A stretch of 64,000 bases of DNA. It comes from Lysobacter ciconiae. GTDB lineage: Bacteria > Pseudomonadota > Gammaproteobacteria > Xanthomonadales > Xanthomonadaceae. Every line of letters begins with the position of its first letter. Position 1 is the stretch's first letter. Below are positions 57,406-64,000 of this stretch, piece after piece. The stretch is from the NCBI RefSeq assembly GCF_015209725.1, contig NZ_CP063656.1:1409001-1473000 (forward strand), written 5' to 3'. A program made the position numbers and the translations under genes. The notes under the pieces are model-generated. The model was not told the DNA's origin and did no database searches. It saw only the letters and a program-made list of their open reading frames with translations.

Positions 57406-59283
57406 TTAGCGGCGCAGGCGGACGGGGCCCCCGCGCGGCTTGAGTCCGGTCAGGGTCTGTGCGGCATAGCTCGCGGCAGTCGATGTGCGGGGCGCCTGAG
57501 TCCCCGCCGGACCGGCCTTCGGGTGTGGAACGTTTCCGCTGGCTACCTCGTCGGCTGCCCACTTCAGGCTGCGCGCGACTCGCCGCACGTCGGCGTGATA
57601 GGCCTCGATGTGATCGTCCATACCCTCCCAGCAACCCGGGTTTGCACGCTTCCACTGTTCGGCGCGCTTGCGTTCCGCGATTGTGTGCGCCGTTCGCGCA
57701 TATGGCGGTAACACCTCGAGTGTCACGAAGGGGATCCCGGCATCGTTCAAGACGTCGAGATATCGCGCATCGTCGTCACGCATCGTCCCGTAAAACTTGG
57801 TGCCGACGAGATCCCAACGTACGTTGAGTTCGTCACTGCGGTACTTCCCTAGTTCCAGATTCACATGCGGCAGCACACTCTTGCCCTTATTGCCGCGGAT
57901 GGTGAAGACGTGCCTCGTACGTCTCATGTTGCGAACGTCCTCGGTGGTACGAGTCGAGCGCAGCGGCATGCCGCCATGCGCGAGGTAATGCTCGATTACC
58001 TCGCGCGGGCTTCGGTTGTTGAGCCTGGTGTGCGGGGTGATGTTGTAGGTAGAGATAGCGACGTCGAGATACGTCTCGAGAAGCTCGAGGAAGATCGGAT
58101 GGTCGGACGCCCTCTTGTTGGACACCTTCTGTACGAGCCGATCCTTGGTTTCGGGTTCAAATCCGCCGGCGAGAAAACGAAGGACTTTCGTCTCCATGAG
58201 TTTGAAGAACGCCTCGATCACGCCGCGCGATTCAGGGATTCCAGCAACCCCGAAGCGATAAACCCCCTTCAGGTCCTCGCGGAGCACGCGCATGGAGTGC
58301 TTGGCCAGATGCCCACTGTAGTTGTCCATTGACGTACGCAAGGTCCGTGGCACTGGCCCGTCCACAAGCGAGGGCATCCACGCGTTGGGCAGATACCGCA
58401 TCTCCAACCCTTCAACGTCACGTCCGATCCATGGCGTCAATCCGTGCGCAAAAGTCCGGGTGAGATCGAACTGGTCGTATCCGGAGTCCGCAATCACTTG
58501 CCATGCTTCGCAAGCTCGGGAGCCCACATCTATCTGCGCAATCAGCCACAGTCCTGAGATCGGGGCCAATACGTATGTGCCGTCTGGCACCGGCACGGCC
58601 ACTTGAAGCCCGGCCGTGTCGATCCAGTGGCCATCGCATTGGGCCTCATCAAAGGGTCGGATGTAGGTCAAGAGCTCCCATTGAGTCACCGTCCAAGTCG
58701 GCCCGGTCGCCATTGCCTCCGCTGCGCGCTGGTTGCGCATCCGCACGATGTAGTTGATAAATGCACGTCGTCCCTTGTCACGAGTGTCAAATGGGTAGCC
58801 GTTTTCCATCGAGAGCTTGGTAAGGACGCGCTTGATGTCAGCGCACAAGCGGTTGAAGGAAGGACTCGACTGCGTTCGCGTGGGCACCTGGCCTTTGAAG
58901 CGACCGAGCAGAACCCCGATCTCCGGTACTTTCTCAATCAGGCGCACCATGTCGTGTGCGCGCCCCAGCAGAGGGCCGTCAGAAGACCTAGGTTTGGGAT
59001 TCACCAGACGGGCATGCGGCATGCACACCCGAAATCCGTAAAGGGTGCCATCCGGGGCTTCCTGGTCCACCAGTTCGAGCATCCGCCGGACGGTCTTGCG
59101 GCTTAAGCGATGCAGCTTCGCGACCGAGGCTTCAGACGCACCGCCCAACGCGGCGTCCAGAGCTGCGATGCGGTTCTGGATCGCACGTCTCTCCTCGTCG
59201 GTCAGATGCTTCATCGCCTGAGTGTGCGGCCGCGGCAAGGCCTGCAGCGCAACCGCCTCCTCCTCTGAGAAACGCGGGATCAC
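57406..59283 (-). CDS. TnsB/TniA-like DDE transposase
   Basis: 625 aa from GTG 59283, which overlaps the TnsA-like stop (GTGA). N-terminal HTH (GGASEASVAKLHRLSRKTVRR), then an rve integrase core with Asp217 (QCDGHW), Asp320 (SMDNYSGH) and Glu357 (SRGVIEAFF), spaced D-x102-D-x36-E, and a Mu-C-like barrel with HTRLNNRSPREV. It makes the 3' nicks and strand transfer. All three catalytic residues are present, so transposase activity is plausible. Confidence 0.9.
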   Translation of the reverse strand: MIPRFSEEEAVALQALPRPHTQAMKHLTDEERRAIQNRIAALDAALGGASEASVAKLHRLSRKTVRRMLELVDQEAPDGTLYGFRVCMPHARLVNPKPRSSDGPLLGRAHDMVRLIEKVPEIGVLLGRFKGQVPTRTQSSPSFNRLCADIKRVLTKLSMENGYPFDTRDKGRRAFINYIVRMRNQRAAEAMATGPTWTVTQWELLTYIRPFDEAQCDGHWIDTAGLQVAVPVPDGTYVLAPISGLWLIAQIDVGSRACEAWQVIADSGYDQFDLTRTFAHGLTPWIGRDVEGLEMRYLPNAWMPSLVDGPVPRTLRTSMDNYSGHLAKHSMRVLREDLKGVYRFGVAGIPESRGVIEAFFKLMETKVLRFLAGGFEPETKDRLVQKVSNKRASDHPIFLELLETYLDVAISTYNITPHTRLNNRSPREVIEHYLAHGGMPLRSTRTTEDVRNMRRTRHVFTIRGNKGKSVLPHVNLELGKYRSDELNVRWDLVGTKFYGTMRDDDARYLDVLNDAGIPFVTLEVLPPYARTAHTIAERKRAEQWKRANPGCWEGMDDHIEAYHADVRRVARSLKWAADEVASGNVPHPKAGPAGTQAPRTSTAASYAAQTLTGLKPRGGPVRLRR

Positions 59284-60026
59284 GGTGCACCCGCATTGAG
59301 CAGCACTGTGTTTCGGCTGAGCTCGACGTTGCGATCGAAATCGAGAATACCCAAGCACACGAGCTCGCATGCCACCGCCTGCACGTCTGCAGAGTGGAAG
59401 GGAACGAGTGCGGCCTCCAACTGGTCTACACGTGCACGACCCGCAGTCGCCATGTGCTCGACAATCCGATTTCTAAGAGCCAGTCGGTTCGGCAGAGATT
59501 GCGCCACTTGGGAAAATGCCAGCAGGCGGTTGTGCAGCGAAATCTCGCTGCCGGCACGCCGCACGTCTGCCTCAGTCACGAACTTGAGATTGATGCCAGC
59601 GGCATCGGCGGCTGTCTGGAGGCGCTCGGCGTCCCGAGGCCGTGCCATACCGGACGCGCCGCCAACGCATTGGCCGTCCCCAACGATAAAGAGGAACTCT
59701 TCAAAGCCAGTGGCGTGTCGCACCCAAAAGCCGAGCTCGACTGTTGCGTCACCCGCGCGCAGATACCGCGGTCGCTCCGTAAATGCCTGTACGCGCGGAT
59801 CGCACTCTAGGGCCAGCGCGACCGCGATCGCCGGCAGGCCGTCGACTTCGACGGAACGCTCCTCCTTGAGCGAGCGGAATCCGTAGACATCCCGCCGCTC
59901 GAACTCGCGGCGTTTGAAGACACGTGGGGCGAAGGGGCGTTGCGCTGGTGAGTGGAGCGAGCCGAAGGGGTCGGGGCGGTGTGGCGGTCGTTTGGCACCT
60001 GCTGCCGCAGTTGAAGTAAAGGACAT
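59280..60026 (-). CDS. TnsA-like protein with degenerate nuclease site
   Basis: 248 aa. Position (first gene, overlapping tnsB), an N-terminal region like TnsA nuclease (YGFRSLKEERSVEVDG..., ECDPRVQAFTERPRYL) and a helical C-terminal domain support TnsA. The catalytic set is not visible: the expected Glu of the ESxxE helix falls in DGLPAIAVALAL, the PDF Asp aligns with Gly in VELGFWV, and the QxK/ExK strand reads FLFIVGDGQ. If so it cannot cut the 5' strands. ATG 60026. Confidence 0.72.
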   Translation of the reverse strand: MSFTSTAAAGAKRPPHRPDPFGSLHSPAQRPFAPRVFKRREFERRDVYGFRSLKEERSVEVDGLPAIAVALALECDPRVQAFTERPRYLRAGDATVELGFWVRHATGFEEFLFIVGDGQCVGGASGMARPRDAERLQTAADAAGINLKFVTEADVRRAGSEISLHNRLLAFSQVAQSLPNRLALRNRIVEHMATAGRARVDQLEAALVPFHSADVQAVACELVCLGILDFDRNVELSRNTVLLNAGAP

Positions 60027-60049
60027 GTGGTCTCCTAGGCATCAGCTTG

Positions 60050-60112
60050 TGTGGCACCGCGCATCAGGCGCTCTTGACCGCGCGGAACGGGGGGCTGATG
60101 TGCGGTGCCACA
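60050..60112. promoter_or_regulatory. 18-bp inverted repeat upstream of tnsA
   Basis: TGTGGCACCGC-GCATCAG (60050-60067) and CTGATG-TGCGGTGCCACA (60095-60112) are inverted arms with one mismatch around a 27-base loop, beginning with TGT and ending with ACA. It lies 24 bases upstream of the tnsA ATG. Most likely a regulatory site of the operon; a transposon-end role cannot be excluded. Confidence 0.55.
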
Positions 60113-60236
60113 CCGAGGTGATCGTGGTCGCCCGAAACGCCGCACCGCGTGCGATCCGCGGGGGTCTGCACAGAGCCCGCGAAGGTTCGTATCGATGCGT
60201 TCGTGAAGCTTCATTGGGTGCGCAAGGGGCTAACGC

Positions 60237-60536
60237 TCAGCCCGCAGTCGGACGATTGCCGACAGCGGCCGCAGTGGGTACTCCATCGCACGTAGCCAGC
60301 CATTCCGCGACCTGAAAGGTGCGTGCGTACCGGCCGCGCCGGCCAAAGAGGGCGAAGGTCTCGACCGGCACTTGGCCCCTCTGGATGGCCATCTGGAACG
60401 CCCGCTGCGTTCTGTAGCCCAAGCAACGCGCTAGCGCATTTCCACCTACCAGCTCGCCATGCTGGGCAATAAGCCGTGCGGTCAGCGCAACAGTGTCGTC
60501 GTGGGATAAAGGCACGAGGTTCGTTCCAGTTCGCAT
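60237..60536 (-). CDS. small protein of unknown function, possible DNA-binding
   Basis: 99 aa from ATG 60536. The middle (GGNALARCLGYRTQRAFQMAIQRGQVPV) looks like a winged-helix/excisionase-type HTH with a following basic stretch FGRRGRYARTFQVAEWL. No firm family. Divergent from the larger unknown gene and 211 bases upstream of tnsA in the same direction. A regulator of the transposon or its cargo is plausible. Confidence 0.6.
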   Translation of the reverse strand: MRTGTNLVPLSHDDTVALTARLIAQHGELVGGNALARCLGYRTQRAFQMAIQRGQVPVETFALFGRRGRYARTFQVAEWLATCDGVPTAAAVGNRPTAG

Positions 60537-60565
60537 TGGGCGGACGCTATGCGATGATCTGTTGG

Positions 60566-61687
60566 ATGTCGATGCCCAAAATGCCACGCAAATCGAAACA
60601 TCCACGGGTTGAAACCAATCACGGGGCGCACCCAGGCGAAACAACCGGAAATAAGGGGCGCGGGGCGGAAGATCGTATCTACCGACTACGTGCGCAAGTG
60701 TGGTTGAGCGGCGTGCGAACCCTGAAAAAGGTGCCTCTGGAACTAGCGGCTATGGACCGCTTTTTCCTTGCCGACCTAGAGGGTGATGGGCGCGCTTTCT
60801 GGCGTGTGGCTCAGGAGGGGCGTGATCCTGGAATTCCTCGGAACGCATGGGGAGGTCGGAGCCTCGTTGACGTCGTTTCCGCGAGGCCGGGCCTGGTCCA
60901 CACAGCTGACGTTTACCGCTCGCAGTTGTGGGAAGACGTTCTGGGTACGCGTACGGTGGTGCCAAAGCGGCGAGAGGCGCTAATTGCCGAAACATTTGCC
61001 CGGCTGGGCCTGTTCGAGCCTACCCCAGGGGATCTCATGGCACAGCAGATCCTCGGACTCGACATCGAGGGGTTGAAACCGCTTTCACGCACCGTATTGC
61101 GGCAACGATTAGGACTCTTGGCGCGCACCCGATCGGTGCACGCCATCCTACTGTTGTGCTTGCTCTACAGGCGCGCCATAGAGGAGGGTCGGTTCTACGA
61201 GATCCCGCTGATCGCGAATGCGACGTTGGCCGCCATCGCACGGTTTTGCACCCGTGTCGGTGTGCTGGGTAACGTAAAAACGGTATGGACCTTCATCGTC
61301 CGCCGCCGCGTCTTCGCTGGTCAGTCCTCCCTTGAGCACAGTCCTCAGATTCGTGCTCTCGCGGAGTCGATCGTTGCGACATTGATCGAGGGGGACGTGG
61401 CGCGCGGTTCCTACAAGAATGCCTCCTTTCAGCATCGGGTCTGGCTCTTGGGGTGCGCTCTGGACAATCAGGCCGATGTCTCGCTCCCCACCACCTTTCA
61501 TCCCCTCACGGCGCCGCTTGAGGACTACATGGCGCATAGAGACGCCCGCTATAACGACGCGATCAAGAGGGCGGCAGACCGCGCGGTTGAGCAGATACAG
61601 CGTGCCGAGTCTAAGAGGATCCCGGCAGAGTGCGTCGTGGCCGAACTGCCCGGACACTTGGGAGTGGTACCGCCTGAGTGGTGCTGA
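60566..61687 (+). CDS. protein of unknown function, probable transposon cargo
   Basis: 373 aa from ATG 60566 (ATGs at 60572 and 60581 also fit). No signal peptide or recognisable catalytic motif. The N-terminus is basic (PKMPRKSKHPRVE), the middle is helical (LSRTVLRQRLGLLARTRSVHAILLLCLLYRRAIEEG), and the end is acidic-basic mixed. Lies divergent from the small HTH-like gene at the tnsA end of the element. I do not recognise it. Confidence 0.6.
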   Translation: MSMPKMPRKSKHPRVETNHGAHPGETTGNKGRGAEDRIYRLRAQVWLSGVRTLKKVPLELAAMDRFFLADLEGDGRAFWRVAQEGRDPGIPRNAWGGRSLVDVVSARPGLVHTADVYRSQLWEDVLGTRTVVPKRREALIAETFARLGLFEPTPGDLMAQQILGLDIEGLKPLSRTVLRQRLGLLARTRSVHAILLLCLLYRRAIEEGRFYEIPLIANATLAAIARFCTRVGVLGNVKTVWTFIVRRRVFAGQSSLEHSPQIRALAESIVATLIEGDVARGSYKNASFQHRVWLLGCALDNQADVSLPTTFHPLTAPLEDYMAHRDARYNDAIKRAADRAVEQIQRAESKRIPAECVVAELPGHLGVVPPEWC

Positions 61688-62485
61688 GAAACTTTGGCCC
61701 CGGACCCGAAGCCGTCTCACTCGCTTCGGAGCAAGGAAATCGAGGCTTATCAGCTCTCCTCGTCTGATGTTGACGCGAACCTGGGTGAGAACGCCATGCT
61801 GACAACTCAATCGGGCTCTTGGCGGCTCGGAGAGTTGTCACGGGGTGGCCAGTAGCGCCGGCTCGCAAGGAACCTGCGACCAGAAGCGCTCTGCCAGGTG
61901 GTGCATCCCGAACGCGAAGCACCTCGAGAGGGCGTTTTCTGGGGAAGGGGAGCGCGGCACTGTCAGTGTCATCTTCTGGCCGATAGCTGCCATCACAGTA
62001 CCGGCCGCGCGCAGACTGATTCGGGAGCGCTATCGGCGGTAGAACAGCCGCTTCGAGGCGGGCTGTGGGAGGTAAAGGGAGCGCGTCTTCTGGCAACTCG
62101 TGCATGCATTATGGGGGCCGAGGGCGATTTTCATAATTATGAAAATTTAGCCGTTTTTGCATAATTTGGGGTGGGCAGTCGTAGCTCTCGGGCGAAGAGC
62201 TCAAGGCCCACTCAATGTGCTTAGGGCCGTGCCGGTGTTCGATTCGGTCACGTCCGTTGAAGAGCGGCCCCCGATTTTGCAACTTTATCTAAGCGTTCGC
62301 GAGCTTCCGGTCTTGGCAACGTCCGCAAAATGCAATTATTTTGCAACAGGCGCGAGCTCGTGACCCTTCCATTTATCGCGCGCCGTTACATGTCGAGCCG
62401 GCGAACCCTGCACGGAGGAAAGTCGCAGCCTGTGCGACAGCTTGGCGGGATGCTGGCTTCAATTCTGCCGAAATGAGGATCGACC
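61688..62485. other. non-coding stretch at the right of the Tn7-like element
   Basis: About 800 bases without a credible gene. Includes TGACAACTC/GAGTTGTCA (61800-61808, 61832-61840), an AT-rich 20-bp perfect palindrome (62127-62146) and a GCAAAAT/ATTTTGC inverted repeat (62325-62331, 62338-62344). The AT-rich part differs sharply from the surrounding GC-rich DNA. The right transposon end probably lies here or nearby. Confidence 0.55.
62127..62146. repeat. perfect 20-bp AT-rich palindrome
   Basis: ATTTTCATAA/TTATGAAAAT with no spacer, in a 30-base AT-rich island with another CATAAT 11 bases on. Could bind a regulator or recombinase. It resembles the arms of a dif-type site but lacks the 6-base centre. 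Confidence 0.5.
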
Positions 62486-62563
62486 ATGACCATGCCAAAC
62501 GAAAGGACCAGAGCACTGGTCTGGGCAGGCGGTTTCCTGATTGAACTGGCGCGGGACAAAAGC
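62486..62563 (+). pseudogene. BPSL0761-like small protein, truncated by IS3
   Basis: MTMPNERTRALVWAGGFLIE then LARDK follows the N-terminus of the small BPSL0761 family. The frame then runs into the IS3 terminal repeat (GFYPVST...), so the C-terminal half is missing. Only ~26 native codons remain. Confidence 0.55.
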
Positions 62564-62568
62564 GGGTT

Positions 62569-63429
62569 CTACCCCGTTTCCACGGACGGTTTGATTAAGG
62601 CTGAAAACTCCCGGTCACGCCGGGCAACTCTACGTCGCATTCGCGGGTTGTGGAACCGCTCGATGTAGTCGAACAGATCAGCTCGTGCCTCATCCCGGGT
62701 CCGGTACTGCCGGTGCTGTACTCGCTCTCGCTTGAGCAGCCCGAAGAAGCCCTCACAGGCCGCGTTGTCGGCGCAGTGGCCGACGTCGCCCATGTTGCAG
62801 ATCAAGGCGTTGCCGCCCAGGAACGTCTGGTAGGTGCCGCTGATGAACTGGCCACCACGGTCCGAGTGCAGGATGACCTCGGTATCGCCCTGGCGCTGCC
62901 ATACCGCCATCTGCACGGCACGAACGACCATGTGGCGATCCTGACGGTGATGCATCGACCAGCCCAGCACCAGCTTGCTGTACAGGTCGATGACGACGCA
63001 AAGGTACAACTTTCCTTCCGTTGTCACGATCTCGGTGATGTCGGTGACCCACTTGGTCTCCGGCTCGTGAGCGGCGAAGTTGCGCTGCAGCAGATTCTCC
63101 ACACCCGCCGGTCGGGTGCCGGGTTTGGCGCCGTAGCGGCGCCTGGTTCGCCGCGGCCAGCCTTGCAGTCCAGCACCGGCCATCAGGCGGGCCACCCGGT
63201 TGCGGCTGGTCTGTTCGCCTTCATCGACCAGGTCTTCCCGCATCCGGGGTGCGCCAATGACGCCTTTGCTGTCCTCATGGATCTCCCGCATGCGCGACAG
63301 CAAGCGTGCATTCGCCCGCGCACGAGGCCCCGGCGTGCGGCTCGCCCAGGCGTAGAAGCCGCTCGTTGATACTTCAAGGCAGCGGCACATCATCCCTACG
63401 GGGTAGTCGCTGCGGCAGCGCGCAATCAC
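62569..63429 (-). CDS. IS3-family transposase OrfB (DDE)
   Basis: 286 aa, GTG start overlapping the orfA stop (GTGA). HTH_21 segment (SRMREIHEDSKGVIGAPRM), then the rve core: Asp in WVTDITEIVT, Asp in ILHSDRGGQFIS, Glu in NAACEGFFGLLKRE. Full length. Normally made as an OrfAB fusion by frameshifting; the run TTTTTTAAAAG around 63468-63478 in orfA is a possible slippery site. Confidence 0.92.
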   Translation of the reverse strand: MIARCRSDYPVGMMCRCLEVSTSGFYAWASRTPGPRARANARLLSRMREIHEDSKGVIGAPRMREDLVDEGEQTSRNRVARLMAGAGLQGWPRRTRRRYGAKPGTRPAGVENLLQRNFAAHEPETKWVTDITEIVTTEGKLYLCVVIDLYSKLVLGWSMHHRQDRHMVVRAVQMAVWQRQGDTEVILHSDRGGQFISGTYQTFLGGNALICNMGDVGHCADNAACEGFFGLLKRERVQHRQYRTRDEARADLFDYIERFHNPRMRRRVARRDREFSALIKPSVETG

Positions 63430-63731
63430 CGTGTACCGTTCGGTGATTGCTTCGCGAAGTACGCTGCCGCGTCTTTTAAAAAATCCCGTTCTTTGGTCAC
63501 GCGCGACAGCTCGCGCTTGAGGCGGGCGAGCTCTTCATCACGAGGCGTTCCGCCGCCGGGGAAAGCCTTGGTTCCGCCGGCGTCGGCCTCCCGGACCCAG
63601 CGGGTCAGCATGTTCGGATTGAGGCCGACCTCCAACGCGATCTGACGGCAGCTCAACTTCGACCGCCAGACCAGCTCGACGATCTCACGCTTGTACTCAG
63701 GGCTGTAACGCTTGCGCTTGGACATAGACAC
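63426..63731 (-). CDS. IS3-family transposase OrfA
   Basis: 101 aa. HTH_Tnp_1 domain: RYSPEYKREIVELVWRS, CRQIALEVGLNPNMLTRWV, then a leucine-rich coiled coil (EELARLKRELSRVTKERDFL). ATG 63731. Binds the IS ends and pairs with OrfB. Confidence 0.92.
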   Translation of the reverse strand: MSMSKRKRYSPEYKREIVELVWRSKLSCRQIALEVGLNPNMLTRWVREADAGGTKAFPGGGTPRDEELARLKRELSRVTKERDFLKDAAAYFAKQSPNGTR

Positions 63732-63787
63732 TCCTCTGATCCAGTATGGATCTTAGTGAAAGTGTCCGCAGAATCGGGGTAGAACCC

Positions 63788-63945
63788 GTGCGCGTTGACC
63801 CGCTCGAAGATCTTCCCGGCCAAGCCGTGGGTCTCCAGCAGCCGGCGGAAGTTGAGGATGGTGGTCTCGTCGGGGATCGTGTCCAGCCCGCCCAAGTGGG
63901 CGAAGCGACGCAGTGTCGGGATCTCGTACAGCGCCTCCTCCATGC
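63788..63945 (-). pseudogene. IS5-family transposase fragment
   Basis: EEALYEIPTLRRFAHLGGLD, then TIPDETTILNFRRLLETHGL and FERVNAH are the N-terminal part of an IS5-type transposase. The frame is cut after NAH by the IS3 end, and upstream of position ~63945 the reading frame no longer resembles IS5. Only ~50 codons are left. Confidence 0.8.
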
Positions 63946-64000
63946 GTCTATGGCGTCGGCGACCTACATCGCACAGGCCTTCGCGCCACCGAGCATGCGG

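Larger units (their letters stand above)
54885..61687 (-). mobile_element. Tn7-like transposon core (tnsA-tnsB-tnsC-tniQ plus two unknown genes)
   Basis: Four genes with overlapping stops and starts read leftwards in Tn7 order: TnsA-like, TnsB DDE transposase, TnsC-like ATPase, TniQ/TnsD. No Cas genes are present. Two divergent genes of unknown function sit upstream of tnsA. The left end may be near 54453; the right end could not be located, so coordinates cover only the gene core. Codon and base composition looks slightly less GC-biased than in the neighbours, consistent with acquisition. Confidence 0.75.
62564..63787 (-). mobile_element. IS3-family insertion sequence
   Basis: Ends are matched by GGGTTCTACCCCG at 62564-62576 and its complement at 63775-63787; the similarity extends inward (CGGAC near both ends). 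Contains orfA and orfB in the usual overlapping arrangement. No target duplication is visible, and the two flanks belong to different genes. Confidence 0.85.

Noticed and set aside
54885..61687. CRISPR-associated transposon (CAST)
   Set aside because: A Tn7-like core is present, but there are no cas genes and no repeat-spacer array in or near it.
62127..62146. XerCD dif or pdif site
   Set aside because: The arms look similar but there is no 6-base central region between them, and the flanks do not match known dif sequences.
63951..64000. Short open frame starting ATGGCGTCGGCG running off the right edge
   Set aside because: Only 16 codons visible, next to a broken IS5 fragment; no evidence that it is a gene.

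Overview
The window is GC-rich proteobacterial DNA. The run rlmN-pilF-rodZ, yfgM-bamB-der, the HAD-first fadN/fadA pair, clpS-clpA-infA-aat-trxB-ftsK-lolA-rarA, and the divergent murein-peptide genes all point to a Xanthomonadaceae chromosome (Lysobacter/Luteimonas/Stenotrophomonas relatives). This is inference from gene content and order; there is no rRNA or other marker here.

Layout. 1-3.5 kb is the end of a surface-polysaccharide cluster (WecA/WbpL-like transferase, WbpM/CapD-like dehydratase, galU). 3.7-7.9 kb is a leftward beta-oxidation operon (TetR/PsrA-type regulator, fadN-type fusion enzyme, fadA thiolase) with a textbook PsrA-like operator. 8.2-15 kb carries ndk, rlmN, pilF, rodZ, a YfgM-like gene, bamB and der. 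15-18.1 kb has fadD and a DAACS transporter. 18.2-29.4 kb is a probable muropeptide scavenging locus: a RpiR regulator, an L-Ala-D/L-Glu epimerase and an NlpC/P60 peptidase face a transglutaminase-like protein, a TonB-dependent receptor and two SxxK serine hydrolases, with a long palindrome between the two arms. 29.5-46.9 kb is mostly housekeeping: acnA, a VapBC-type toxin-antitoxin pair, nudix-mnmA-hflD, clpS-clpA, infA, aat-GNAT, trxB, ftsK, lolA and rarA.

46.9-51.5 kb is the most interesting accessory system. A five-gene operon encodes a Gly/Asn/Asp/Ser-rich exported protein, a small exported protein, a periplasmic C39-type cysteine peptidase, another small exported protein, and an outer-membrane barrel with an N-terminal coiled coil. 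The order peptidase-small protein-barrel matches fapD-E-F of functional-amyloid loci. Two exported proteins carry an internal double-glycine cleavage motif after their Sec signal peptide, which suggests that the peptidase matures them in the periplasm. Upstream lie a sigma-54-like -24/-12 element and an array of GGTGTAAC repeats at enhancer distance.

51.5-54.3 kb has an alkyladenine DNA glycosylase and a three-gene leftward operon (IscU-like scaffold lacking its third cysteine, SQR-like flavoprotein, DUF1641). 54.4-62.5 kb is a small Tn7-like element (tnsA-tnsB-tnsC-tniQ) with an apparently intact DDE transposase and TniQ. Its TnsA lacks the recognisable nuclease residues and its TnsC has Asn in place of the Walker B Asp. 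Two unrecognised genes lie beside it. 62.5-64 kb is an IS3-family element with unrelated gene fragments on its two sides. No tRNA, rRNA or CRISPR array was seen.
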